NCBI GenBank assembly: GCA_043808235.1
Contig: JAZDFC010000095.1
Location: 220,497 to 284,496 of the forward strand
Direction: 5' to 3'
DNA: 64,000 nucleotides
Source: JAZDFC01 sp043808235
Lineage (GTDB): Bacteria; Bacteroidota; Ignavibacteria; Ignavibacteriales; Melioribacteraceae
The notes under the pieces are model-generated. The model saw only the letters and a list, made by a program, of their open reading frames with translations, had not been told where the DNA came from and did not search any database. Shown here one piece after another: positions 25,121 through 33,485 of this stretch; positions within the stretch are counted from its first letter, which is position 1; each line of letters starts with the position of its first letter. Both the position numbers and the translations under genes were made by a program.

Positions 25121-26692
25121 CTACTCTATTGATGTAAAAAACTGATTTTCCTTTTTGTTAAAAACTATTCTTTTTATCCACGAATTCTCCTCGTGTGGAA
25201 AGTCTTCTCTTAAATGAACACCCCGGCTCTCAGTTCTAAGCAAAGCGGCGCGTGTCATCAATAAACAAATTTGCTTCAGATTTTGTAATCGCATATTGTA
25301 ATATTCATTTTCAACCGAGATTGAAAAATCGGGAATATTTTCAATTTGACTAATTGCTTTTTTTAAAGATTCTTCAGTCCGTAGGATTCCAACCATATCC
25401 ATCATTATTTCAGCGATGTCGTTTTTAATTTTCAAAAACATTTCTTCTTTTGAATAATCAATCACAAAATCCGGTTCGGGAAAATCCTCTTTTGACTCCG
25501 TAATAATTTCTTTCAATGAAAAATCGATTGCCCGCTTCGCAAAAACAATGCATTCGAGCAGTGAATTACTTGCAAGACGGTTGGCGCCGTTAACGCCGGT
25601 TAATGCGGCTTCGCCGAATGAATATAAGCCTTTGATGTTTGTCTCGCCGTTCAACCCGCTTTTAATTCCTCCAACCATGTAGTGCGCTGCCGGAGCAACA
25701 GGAATAGGATCTTTTGTAATATCGATGCCGGACTCCATTGCCTGTTCATAAATATTGGCGAAACGCTTTTTTATTTTTTCCGGATTGAGGTGGTCCAATT
25801 TCAAAAACACATTTGGTTTGCCCGATGCGTGCATCTCGTTGAATATTGCTTTTGATACTATATCGCGCGGTGCAAGTTCGGCCGCGGGATCAATATCGAG
25901 CATAAACCGTTTGCCTTTGTGATTAACAAGATATGCGCCTTCGCCCCGCACCGCTTCGCTGATTAAAAATGTTTCACCGTCCTTTTTATAAAAAGCGGTG
26001 GGATGAAACTGCATGAACTCCATATCCGCTACATCACACCCGGCGTTAAAAGCAAGTGAAATACCATCGCCGGTTGTAGTATGCGGATTTGTTGACCGTT
26101 CGTAAATACCCGCGCATCCGCCTGTAGCAAGCATTACCCTGCATGATTGAAAAACAAGATTTTCTTCTCTTTCAAAATCATATGCAAAAACGCCGCGACA
26201 GATCCCTTCACTTACAATCAATTCATTCACGATACAGTATTCAAATAAATCAATATTATTTTTCTTTTCAACTTGACCGGCTAAAAAAGTAACAAGTTCC
26301 TTTCCGGTTGCACTTCCTCCCGCATGAAGTATGCGCCGACGACTGTGTCCGCCTTCCATTCCAAGAGAAAGCTGGCCGTTTGTTTCATCGAAGGGCATTC
26401 CGTTTTCAAGTAATTCCTCAACACGAAGTTTTCCTTCTTTCACTAATATTTCGACAGCTTTTGTGTTACATAATCCGCGTCCGGTTTTTAATGTATCTGC
26501 AATGTGTGAGTCAATATCCTCGGGCGCATAAACAGCCGCAGCAATACCGCCCTGCGCCCAAAACGAGTTGCTTATTTCAACGGTGGATTTAGTAAGCAAA
26601 GCAACGCTGCCGAAATTTGCAGCATACCATGCAGCATATAAACCGGCTGCACCGCTTCCGATAATTAAAAAATCATATTCGTACTTGGCCAT
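25121..26692 (-). CDS. nadB: L-aspartate oxidase
   Basis: A 523-residue FAD enzyme oxidising L-aspartate to iminoaspartate, the first step of de novo NAD synthesis. The N-terminal dinucleotide fold (FLIIGSGAAGLYAAWYAA), SFWAQGGIAA, HSRRRILHAGGSATG, the FMQFHPTAFY active-site segment and the RLASNSLLECIVFAKRA motif all fit NadB rather than the related SdhA/FrdA. The C-terminal helical bundle closes with ESRGVHLREDFP. It is first gene of the nad operon, with a good promoter 39-67 bp upstream. Confidence 0.97.
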   Translation of the reverse strand: MAKYEYDFLIIGSGAAGLYAAWYAANFGSVALLTKSTVEISNSFWAQGGIAAAVYAPEDIDSHIADTLKTGRGLCNTKAVEILVKEGKLRVEELLENGMPFDETNGQLSLGMEGGHSRRRILHAGGSATGKELVTFLAGQVEKKNNIDLFEYCIVNELIVSEGICRGVFAYDFEREENLVFQSCRVMLATGGCAGIYERSTNPHTTTGDGISLAFNAGCDVADMEFMQFHPTAFYKKDGETFLISEAVRGEGAYLVNHKGKRFMLDIDPAAELAPRDIVSKAIFNEMHASGKPNVFLKLDHLNPEKIKKRFANIYEQAMESGIDITKDPIPVAPAAHYMVGGIKSGLNGETNIKGLYSFGEAALTGVNGANRLASNSLLECIVFAKRAIDFSLKEIITESKEDFPEPDFVIDYSKEEMFLKIKNDIAEIMMDMVGILRTEESLKKAISQIENIPDFSISVENEYYNMRLQNLKQICLLMTRAALLRTESRGVHLREDFPHEENSWIKRIVFNKKENQFFTSIE

Positions 26693-26730
26693 AATTAAAA
26701 TGCAGTTAAGTGAGAATCATGAACGTGGAA

Positions 26731-26759
26731 AAAATAAAGGTTGGGAAGGTAAGTGTCAA
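26731..26759 (-). promoter_or_regulatory. Sigma70-like promoter of nadB-nadC-nadA
   Basis: On the minus strand TTGACA (26759-26754), a 17-bp spacer and TATTTT (26736-26731) stand 39 bp before the nadB ATG. The hexamers and spacing are identical to those of the TetR efflux promoter at 12419-12447. No NadR-like or NiaR-like operator could be identified. Confidence 0.62.
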
Positions 26760-26863
26760 ATGGGTTTAACATTTAGATTGCAGCAAACAGCTCGCAGCTG
26801 GCAGTTCAAAATCGATATTGGTTTTCAAGGAGTAATGTGATATAAATTTTTGCGTGGACAGGT

Positions 26864-27121
26864 TTAATCTGGGGTAATTCGTTTGATGTGTTTCTTTATA
26901 GATTCTTTAAAGAACTTACCGGTTTTCAAGTCGCTTTTTGCATCGCGAATTGCCGTATCAAGCACACATTCGCTTAGATAATTGTATTTTTCAATCGGGA
27001 TAATAACATATTTCTTTTTACCTCTGATTGATAAAAAAACTTCATTTCCGTCGGATGCGGCTTCATTAATGGCGGCAACACCGCGCACTTTTAAATCATT
27101 TGCTGTAATTGTTTGTTTCAT
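26864..27121 (-). CDS. Phd/YefM-family antitoxin, apparently without toxin
   Basis: An 85-residue protein. The N-terminal Phd/YefM fold is readable: TITANDLKVRGVAAINEAAS, then VFLSIRGKKKYVIIPIEKYN. The C-terminal third is charged (KTGKFFKESIKKHIKR), the usual toxin-binding tail. Its start overlaps a short upstream frame by ATGA; that frame ends TITGVKEIVEK and is too short to be a known toxin. Downstream (26693-26863) there is no RelE/Doc-type gene. So this is a solitary antitoxin, either a relic or a regulator acting in trans. Confidence 0.8.
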   Translation of the reverse strand: MKQTITANDLKVRGVAAINEAASDGNEVFLSIRGKKKYVIIPIEKYNYLSECVLDTAIRDAKSDLKTGKFFKESIKKHIKRITPD

Positions 27122-27222
27122 TTTTCAACTATTTCTTTTACGCCGGTAATAGTCATAATAATCATACTTATAATCAAGCGGTTTTTAGATTTATAATAAA
27201 TCCTCGGAATAGTATTCGTCGC

Positions 27223-28002
27223 TTATCTTTTCTCCAATATCCACAAAGCGCCGGTTAAGCGCTTATCAATTACCTCGCATTCTTCTTTTTGATTGGCAAC
27301 ATATTCTCTTATTTCTTTTGCATGGGAAGGATGGCGTTCAATAATCTCTTCGCTGCGTTTTTCTATCATTCGCTGATAAGACAGATTTAATTCTCTTGTT
27401 TGCTCTTCGGGATAAATATATTCGCGCACAATTTTATCACCGCTGCTTGTAAGCTTTTTAATTGTATCTTCATATGAAAAATAAAGTTCGTAACCGGCGC
27501 GGTTTACCGGGGTATCTGTTTTTAAAAATCCATCATCAATTAAAATGTAGCCGCCGATCTTCACCGTGTTTCGCAACTTTTTTACTATCTCGTCGAATCC
27601 GCCAAGTATGCTTCCAAGTGAAATATACGAAACAAGATCGTAGTCCTTTTCGGTTTTAACGCTTTCGCGCAAATCGCCGAGGACAAATTTGCAAAGATGT
27701 TCCACCTTGTACTCTTCCGCTTTTTGAATAGCAATTTCGAGAAATGGTTTGAAGGCATCAATGCCTTTTACTTTTAATCCAAGATTTTTTGCGAGTGTTA
27801 CCGCCACAGCCCCTTTGCCGCAACCGAGGTCAAGAATTTTTGCGGCTTCTTTGTTGAGATTTAAAGTGGAAACCAATTCAAGAATTGTCTCCGGCTTACT
27901 GCCGAGCGCCCATAAATCAACAAGCAACTCTGGCAAAAAGCGCAATAGTTCCGGTTTTGCTTCGAGCGATTGAATCAATGATTCTTCGAGATGTTTTTCC
28001 AT
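27223..28002 (-). CDS. Class I SAM-dependent methyltransferase
   Basis: About 259 residues counted from ATG 28002, which has AAGGA ten bases upstream; a TTG 60 bp further out would add a lysine-rich leader. Motif I is ILDLGCGKGAVAVTLA, with VKGIDAFKPFL as strand 2, FVLGDLRE as motif II, and GGYILIDDGFL as the post-motif. It resembles UbiE/Cfa-type small-molecule methyltransferases. There is no operon partner except possibly the downstream antitoxin gene; the substrate is unknown. Confidence 0.82.
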   Translation of the reverse strand: MEKHLEESLIQSLEAKPELLRFLPELLVDLWALGSKPETILELVSTLNLNKEAAKILDLGCGKGAVAVTLAKNLGLKVKGIDAFKPFLEIAIQKAEEYKVEHLCKFVLGDLRESVKTEKDYDLVSYISLGSILGGFDEIVKKLRNTVKIGGYILIDDGFLKTDTPVNRAGYELYFSYEDTIKKLTSSGDKIVREYIYPEEQTRELNLSYQRMIEKRSEEIIERHPSHAKEIREYVANQKEECEVIDKRLTGALWILEKR

Positions 28003-28136
28003 TTTGGGTGTATCCTTTTTTTTCTCCAACTTTGGACGAACGAACAGCGTCCAAATATCCAAAGTTTTGTTTTTCTATCAAAGATATTAATTAATATCAA
28101 TTGTTCGTCAGTGCAAATTATCCGTGGTTTATAAAT

Positions 28137-29681
28137 ATGAAAAGTAAATACTTATCAGTTGAAAATCTAACAAGTCCGAATGCAATTCTATTTTATTTAT
28201 CTATCTTCAAGTTTTTGCTTGTGCTAATCTTTGCGGGCAACTATGGTTTATTCCGTGATGAATATTACTATATCGCATGCTCCAAAAATCTTGCTTGGGG
28301 ATTTGTGGACCAGCCTCCATTTAATGCTTTGATGCTCGCCTTATCCCGAATGTTATTCGGGGAATCGCTTCTCGCTATTAGAATACTTGCCTATATCGCA
28401 GGTGCTGCAATTGTGTTTGTATCCGGGTTAATTACCCGTGAATTTGGCGGCGGGAAGTTTGCACAATTTTTAACGGGATTGACTGTAATATTCAGCGGTG
28501 TTGTTTTGGGCAACAGCGGGTATTTTTCGATGAACGTATTCGACATTCTTTTTTCATCGATCATGTTTTACTATCTCATTAAACTTTTGAAAACCGGAAA
28601 TAAAAAACTTTGGATTACAATCGGAATAATCTGTGGCGTTGGACTGATGAACAAGTTGTCGTTTCTGTTTCTTGGATTCGGTTTGGTAGTCGGACTTCTC
28701 TTTACAAAGAACAGAAAGTATTTCTTGACCAAAGAGTTATGGATCGGCGGAGCGATTGCCGTATTGATGTTTCTGCCAAATGTTATCTGGCAAATCGTTA
28801 ACGACTTTCCAACTCTTGAATTCATGCACAACGCAACCATGTATAAAAACACTTCGATGGGTATCGGTGATTTTGCAATGGGAGCTTTGCTTGAGCTTAA
28901 TCCCGGATATGTCTTGTTTGTTTTTACAGCTCTGTATTTCCTTTTTATAAATAGAGCCGGGAGAGAGTTTGCCGCAATCGGATGGTTGTTTGTTTCGGTG
29001 TTTCTTGTTTTCGTATTTAATAACGGGAAGCCATATTATATGGGTGTATTATACCCGGCAATGCTTGCCGCGGGAATCGTCGGCGCGGATTGTTTGATCG
29101 AAAGATATTTGAGAAATTGGGTGAGACCGTTATTGCTTGTTTTGTTGATTCCATCGATGGCGTTTGTTACCCCGTTTGCCATTCCAATTCTCGAAGTTGA
29201 TACATTTGTAAAATATTCGGAATGGCTCGGAATAAAACCGGCAAGCGGAGAGAGGTCGGAACTTGGAATACTTCCACAATTCTATGCCGATAGATTTGGC
29301 TGGGAAGAAATGGTTCAAAAGGTTGCAGATGTATATAATGGATTACCTGATGAAGAGAAAAAGAAAGCATTAATTTTTGGACAAAATTACGGCGAAGCAG
29401 GCGCGATTGATTACTATGGAAAAAAATACGGGCTTCCGCAAGCAATTTCATCACATAATAATTACGCGTTGTGGGGATATCCGGAAGAATTCGACGGCTC
29501 GGTATTAATTGTAATCGGCTCGAATTTGGAAGACAACAGCGGTTTCTTTGAAGAAGTAAAACTGGCGGCAAGTCATTATAACAAATATGGAATGCCTTTC
29601 GAAAACATTGATATATTTATCTGCCGGAAACCGAAAATGTCGTTCGAAGAAATATGGAAACGGATAAAACATTTTATTTAG
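28137..29681 (+). CDS. Glycosyltransferase family 39 (ArnT/PMT-like) membrane protein
   Basis: About 514 residues from ATG 28137 (a TTG 12 codons upstream is the alternative). It is a GT-C polytopic enzyme: the first helix (ILFYLSIFKFLLVLIFAG) leads to a loop with the acidic pair RDEYYYIACSKN, followed by WGFVDQPPFNALMLALSR, typical of lipid-phosphate-sugar-dependent transferases. About ten further helices follow, then a C-terminal soluble domain (from about residue 390). It should move a sugar from a polyprenyl-phosphate carrier to a lipid or protein outside the inner membrane. It overlaps the convergent glycosylase gene by 4 bp. Confidence 0.85.
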   Translation: MKSKYLSVENLTSPNAILFYLSIFKFLLVLIFAGNYGLFRDEYYYIACSKNLAWGFVDQPPFNALMLALSRMLFGESLLAIRILAYIAGAAIVFVSGLITREFGGGKFAQFLTGLTVIFSGVVLGNSGYFSMNVFDILFSSIMFYYLIKLLKTGNKKLWITIGIICGVGLMNKLSFLFLGFGLVVGLLFTKNRKYFLTKELWIGGAIAVLMFLPNVIWQIVNDFPTLEFMHNATMYKNTSMGIGDFAMGALLELNPGYVLFVFTALYFLFINRAGREFAAIGWLFVSVFLVFVFNNGKPYYMGVLYPAMLAAGIVGADCLIERYLRNWVRPLLLVLLIPSMAFVTPFAIPILEVDTFVKYSEWLGIKPASGERSELGILPQFYADRFGWEEMVQKVADVYNGLPDEEKKKALIFGQNYGEAGAIDYYGKKYGLPQAISSHNNYALWGYPEEFDGSVLIVIGSNLEDNSGFFEEVKLAASHYNKYGMPFENIDIFICRKPKMSFEEIWKRIKHFI

Positions 29682-30355
29682 AATGACTCAACGTTTGCGA
29701 AACTATCAAGGTATTTTTTGATATAGGAATTTACAGACTTTAGTTTGTACTGCATTATATACCGCGGGTGCTCAAGCGTAATTATTTTTCTGAAAAAATT
29801 AATCTCACTGTTAATTTCTTTTAAATAATACTCATTTTTCTTGCCAAGGCAGAAAACAACTTTATTATCGGCGCCGAATTCAATTTGTGATTGAAGTGAA
29901 CATACAATGTCTTTCTTCAACGATCTATAAATCTCCGGCGAGTCGTAGTAATTATAATTCTTTCCATCCCTAAATAATGCCAGCGGATAAAGGGCTGTGA
30001 GAAAGTACTTCGAATAGAATTTATGTACTCCCCCGTATGCTTCTAACACAGAATAAACAAACCGCGAAGACAATTCCGGTCGTTTATAAAAATCATTTTT
30101 AATTCCGCAATGCTGTTCCAAATTTATTGGGTCGGTAAAAGCAATTCCAGTAACGCCGCCGCCAAATCTGCCGGGATTAATTCCAACAATAAAAATCCTT
30201 TTGTTTTCGTCGGCATAAAATTTTTTATAAAAATGTGATATTACTCTTTTTATTTCTTTGGAAACATACGGATTCATCACTTCGATTGATGAAGGAAGCG
30301 TGGTCGGTTTTATAAGGTTGAAAAAATATTTTATAGCTTTTTCGGCGAAAGTCAT
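29678..30355 (-). CDS. Uracil-DNA glycosylase superfamily protein, SMUG2/DUF4918-like
   Basis: A 225-residue protein. Motif 1 is GINPGRFGGGVTGIAFTDP and motif 2 is LEHPRYIMQY, the paired GxNPG...HP arrangement of the uracil-DNA glycosylase superfamily. The Asn in motif 1, the FYSKYFLTALYPLALF segment and the length match the bacterial SMUG2/DUF4918 branch described from Pedobacter. It should excise uracil or xanthine from DNA, though lesion preference cannot be read. It is a single gene, convergent with the GT39 gene. Confidence 0.82.
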   Translation of the reverse strand: MTFAEKAIKYFFNLIKPTTLPSSIEVMNPYVSKEIKRVISHFYKKFYADENKRIFIVGINPGRFGGGVTGIAFTDPINLEQHCGIKNDFYKRPELSSRFVYSVLEAYGGVHKFYSKYFLTALYPLALFRDGKNYNYYDSPEIYRSLKKDIVCSLQSQIEFGADNKVVFCLGKKNEYYLKEINSEINFFRKIITLEHPRYIMQYKLKSVNSYIKKYLDSFANVESF

Positions 30356-30433
30356 TTATGCAACAACGAATGAGTAATAATTAACACATGGAATTTATCA
30401 AAATCTTTACCGGTATCGAAAACCGACTCGCTC

Positions 30434-30488
30434 ATTAGGAGACAAATATCTTCCTAAAAATATTTTCTCAATTACGAAACCATTCGTA
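30434..30488 (+). promoter_or_regulatory. Candidate BlaI-type operators upstream of blaI-like gene
   Basis: Two inverted repeats precede the regulator gene: TTAGGA (30434-30439) facing TCCTAA (30451-30456), and TACGAA-ACCA-TTCGTA (30473-30488), a perfect 6-bp-arm palindrome ending 38 bp before the ATG. BlaI/MecI repressors bind dyads beside their own promoter, so the second is the better candidate. Confidence 0.45.
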
Positions 30489-30526
30489 GTTTGAGTCGTC
30501 ACAATACCTAAACAAAAGAAAATGAA

Positions 30527-30913
30527 ATGAAAAAACAAATTCAAAAACCAACCGAAGCAGAACTTGAGATACTGAATATTTTGTGGGAGAGCGGTCATTC
30601 CACGGTAAAATTTGTAAATGATATCTTGAATAAAAAAAGGGAAGTTGGTTACACCACTACTTTGAAAATCATGCAGATAATGGCTGATAAAAAATTGCTT
30701 GCTCGAAAGAAAGAAGGCAGGAGTCATGTATACGCACCTCTTGGAAATGAAAACGAAACTAAGATAGCGCTGCTTGATAAAGTTCTCGATTCGGTATTTG
30801 CCGGTTCGGCGGCCAAATTGGTTATGCACGCACTCGGCAACAACAAAACTACAAAAGCTGAAATCGAAGAGATAAAAAATTATTTAAACGAAATCGAAGG
30901 GAAAATAAAATGA
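30527..30913 (+). CDS. BlaI/MecI-family winged-helix repressor
   Basis: A 128-residue regulator. The N-terminal winged helix reads PTEAELEILNILWESGHSTV, KFVNDILNKKREVGYTTTLK and IMQIMADKKLLARKKEGRSH, then YAPL. The C-terminal helices mediate dimerisation. In beta-lactamase systems a membrane metalloprotease inactivates the repressor; the next gene encodes such a protein with a 4-bp ATGA overlap, so the pair forms a signalling unit. No beta-lactamase gene is near, so the target genes are elsewhere or the operon regulates itself. Confidence 0.93.
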   Translation: MKKQIQKPTEAELEILNILWESGHSTVKFVNDILNKKREVGYTTTLKIMQIMADKKLLARKKEGRSHVYAPLGNENETKIALLDKVLDSVFAGSAAKLVMHALGNNKTTKAEIEEIKNYLNEIEGKIK

Positions 30914-32934
30914 GTCTTGTTACCGGATGGTTTTCAGGAAATTTTATTTCTGCAATGGGCTGGACAGTTGTTCACTCACTTTGGCAGGGCGTGTTAATTG
31001 CCGTTGTTCTTTCTCTCCTTTTAACTTTTACGGATAGAGCTAAAAACAATTTGAGATACAGATTTGCGATGTCCGCGTTGATTCTGCAATTCATGCTCTC
31101 TTTATTGACATTCAGATTTATCTTTAGTCCGCCGGACAATCCCATTGTCTTTGGCACAACACAAACGATGTCTATTAATCCAACAATGGTACAGTTATCC
31201 ACACCCAATGATTTTTTAAATTCCAATACACTCGAAATGATAAACGGCTTTTTAAATGCAAACATCAATTTAATTTTTGGAGTTTGGCTGCTGGGCTTCT
31301 TTTTCTTTTCTCTTCGATTCATTGGCGGACTAACATATACGCAAAGGTACAAGCGGATTGGAGTTTCATCAATTCCCGAAATGTGGGAGAAGAAAATTCA
31401 GGAGCTTTCGAAAAAGATTGAAATACAAAAGATTATTCATACATACGAATCAACCTTAGTGAAAATCCCGATTGTAGTCGGTCATTTCAAACCGATGATA
31501 TTATTGCCTGTAGGGATGCTTGCCGGTTTGCCTGCAAATCAAATCGAGGCAATAATAATTCACGAACTGGCTCATATTAAACGCGCCGATTTCATAATAA
31601 ATATTTTTCAATCTGTTCTCGAAGTAATTTTCTTTTTTCATCCTGCCGTTTGGTGGTTCTCTTCAATCATCAGGAAAGAGAGAGAATTTATTTGCGATGA
31701 GATCACAATCGGAGCCACAGGCAATCCCGCTGTTTATGCAAAAGCTCTTTTAAATATGACGGAACATGCAACTATAAAATTCGGTTTGGCAATGCCGTTA
31801 TTAAATAACAGTAAACAATTAATAAGGAGAATAAAAAAAATGTTGGGGGAAAATAAAAAATCGAACATGCGCGGGAGGTATTTCCCGGCAATTATACTAT
31901 CAATAATACTCGTGACGTTTTTCTTTTGCTATCCGGCAAAGTCAAAGAGCAGCCGCGCTGTTTCTAAAAATAATGTTCCTGTTAAAATAAATGCAGCCTC
32001 TGTTCTTTCGATGGATGAGCTTTCGGCTTTCTTCGATAAAGCATCGCAGGATTCCACTTCATGCAAAAGAGAAAAAACATTAGCATTCACCGAAACAGAA
32101 AACGGAGAAGACGTTGATTATGAAGTCAACTTTCGCGGGGAGGACATTGTTTCTCTTTACAGAAACGGAGCGAAGGTGCTGGATAACCAAATCGACGATT
32201 ACAGCGATATGATTTATGAAAAAGTTGACGAATTAAGAGGGCGATACCATCATCTCAAATTTGATATGCACGACTTTAAAGTGAACATGAATGAATTCAA
32301 AAAGAACATGCAAGAACTGCGCGAGGAATTGAGTAAAGAAAATTATCATGTTGATTTCGACAAAGACGAATTCAAAAAAGAGATGGAGCAACTTAAAGAA
32401 GAATTGAAACAGCTCGACAATGAAAAAATCCGGATTCACTTTGACTCCGAGGAATTCAAAGAGCAAATGCATCAGCTTAAAGAGGAATTGAAGAGCATGA
32501 AATTCAAACATCATTTCAATATTACCATTCCCGATGTTGATATTGATATACCGGAGATTGATATTGACATTCCTGAAATTAATATCGACTTCCCGGAAAT
32601 CGATATCGACATTCCCGAAATTCATATCCCGGAAATAAATATTGATATGTCGGAATTTGAGCGGGACATGAAAAAGTTTGATGAGGAGATGAAAGACTTT
32701 TCCGTTGAGATGGAAAAATTTGGAAAGTTTATGGAGTGGATGAAAGACGAGCTTGTAAAAGACGGTTACATTAAAGACAATGACGACGATATTGAATTAG
32801 AATTCAATTCGGAGAAAATGGTTGTTAATGGGAAACGCTTGCCGGACGATAAACTTGTCAAGTACAAAAAGTTGTACAGGGAGATTACCGGGAAAGAAAT
32901 TAGTGAAGATAACTGCATTAAAATAAACCACTAA
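30910..32934 (+). CDS. M56-family membrane metallopeptidase (BlaR1-like) with unusual C-terminus
   Basis: A 674-residue protein. Four membrane helices can be placed (about residues 11-38, 50-72, 115-140 and 320-337). The zinc protease motif is H218-E-L-A-H222 followed by IKRADF, with EREFICDEI downstream, so the catalytic site is complete. The usual penicillin-binding sensor domain is absent. Instead the extracytoplasmic tail (from about residue 345) is a highly charged helical stretch (about 443-535, EFKKNMQELREELSKE-type) followed by seven-residue repeats of the form DIDIPEI (about 537-583) and another charged helix. It should cleave the BlaI-like partner on an envelope signal; what it senses is unknown. 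Confidence 0.88.
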   Translation: MSLVTGWFSGNFISAMGWTVVHSLWQGVLIAVVLSLLLTFTDRAKNNLRYRFAMSALILQFMLSLLTFRFIFSPPDNPIVFGTTQTMSINPTMVQLSTPNDFLNSNTLEMINGFLNANINLIFGVWLLGFFFFSLRFIGGLTYTQRYKRIGVSSIPEMWEKKIQELSKKIEIQKIIHTYESTLVKIPIVVGHFKPMILLPVGMLAGLPANQIEAIIIHELAHIKRADFIINIFQSVLEVIFFFHPAVWWFSSIIRKEREFICDEITIGATGNPAVYAKALLNMTEHATIKFGLAMPLLNNSKQLIRRIKKMLGENKKSNMRGRYFPAIILSIILVTFFFCYPAKSKSSRAVSKNNVPVKINAASVLSMDELSAFFDKASQDSTSCKREKTLAFTETENGEDVDYEVNFRGEDIVSLYRNGAKVLDNQIDDYSDMIYEKVDELRGRYHHLKFDMHDFKVNMNEFKKNMQELREELSKENYHVDFDKDEFKKEMEQLKEELKQLDNEKIRIHFDSEEFKEQMHQLKEELKSMKFKHHFNITIPDVDIDIPEIDIDIPEINIDFPEIDIDIPEIHIPEINIDMSEFERDMKKFDEEMKDFSVEMEKFGKFMEWMKDELVKDGYIKDNDDDIELEFNSEKMVVNGKRLPDDKLVKYKKLYREITGKEISEDNCIKINH

Positions 32935-32965
32935 CCAAACGAATACATTTTGCCGGAGGGCTTGT

Positions 32966-33163
32966 TTAAAATAACCGGCTGATATAAATAAATCGCAAAA
33001 ATTCTAATTTTGCAACTTCGATCATATCTTCCCCAACTTCTTTAATCATATAATATTGATGCTCTCCCCCAAATGCGCGAATTACATATCCGCCAAAGCA
33101 ATCACTATAAAACCAGATTTTATTATCCTTTATTTTTTTTAACATTTCTCTTTTAGATAACAT
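32966..33163 (-). CDS. Small hypothetical protein
   Basis: A 65-residue basic/aromatic protein (MLSKREMLKKIKDNKIWFYS...). It is not recognised. AGAGG stands 7 bp before the ATG, which supports a real gene. There is no signal peptide or membrane helix. It lies in a row with the interrupted small membrane gene at 33201-33461 on the same strand, 37 bp downstream of it. Confidence 0.5.
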   Translation of the reverse strand: MLSKREMLKKIKDNKIWFYSDCFGGYVIRAFGGEHQYYMIKEVGEDMIEVAKLEFLRFIYISRLF

Positions 33164-33200
33164 ATTTGCCTCTATTTTGTTTACTCTGTTTACTTGTATT

Positions 33201-33461
33201 TCACTGCTTCTTTTTGTTGAACGTAGGATAGAAAAAATAAATTATTGCTCCAATGATCATTCCTCCAAGCATTTCTAACAATGTCCGCACTGGCGGGGTT
33301 TCCCAGATTTCTTTAGAACTTGTGATGTTAAATAAAAATCCTCTTTCATAGTACGGGGGAACACCATTTACAGTGTAACATGGGGGAAAAAGAACAACTA
33401 TTAGACAAATTATAAGACCTACTAATACACTAACTCTTAATTAGTTTGATATTGGTTTCAT
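33201..33461 (-). pseudogene. Small two-helix membrane protein gene with in-frame TAA at codon 7
   Basis: From an ATG at 33461 with a strong AAAGGGGAAG ribosome site, the frame reads MKPISN, a TAA (33443-33441), then continues without any shift for 79 more codons to TGA. The continuation opens LRVSVLVGLIICLIVVLFPP, a membrane helix, then a loop of about 35 residues with YYERGFLFN, then a second helix LLEMLGGMIIGAIIYFFYP and the tail TFNKKK. The uninterrupted hydrophobic-loop-hydrophobic pattern shows the whole frame was coding. One base change from AAA or CAA would create the stop. No usual start codon follows the stop until deep in the gene, so it is probably inactive. The family is not recognised. 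Confidence 0.72.
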
Positions 33462-33485
33462 GTTCTTCCCCTTTAAAATCTTCAG

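Noticed and set aside
26693..26863. Toxin gene downstream of the Phd antitoxin
   Set aside because: All frames are short and the stretch holds the nadB promoter.
32521..32660. DNA-level tandem repeat in the M56 gene
   Set aside because: The 21-bp units vary freely at third codon positions, so it is a protein repeat under selection and not a recent DNA expansion.
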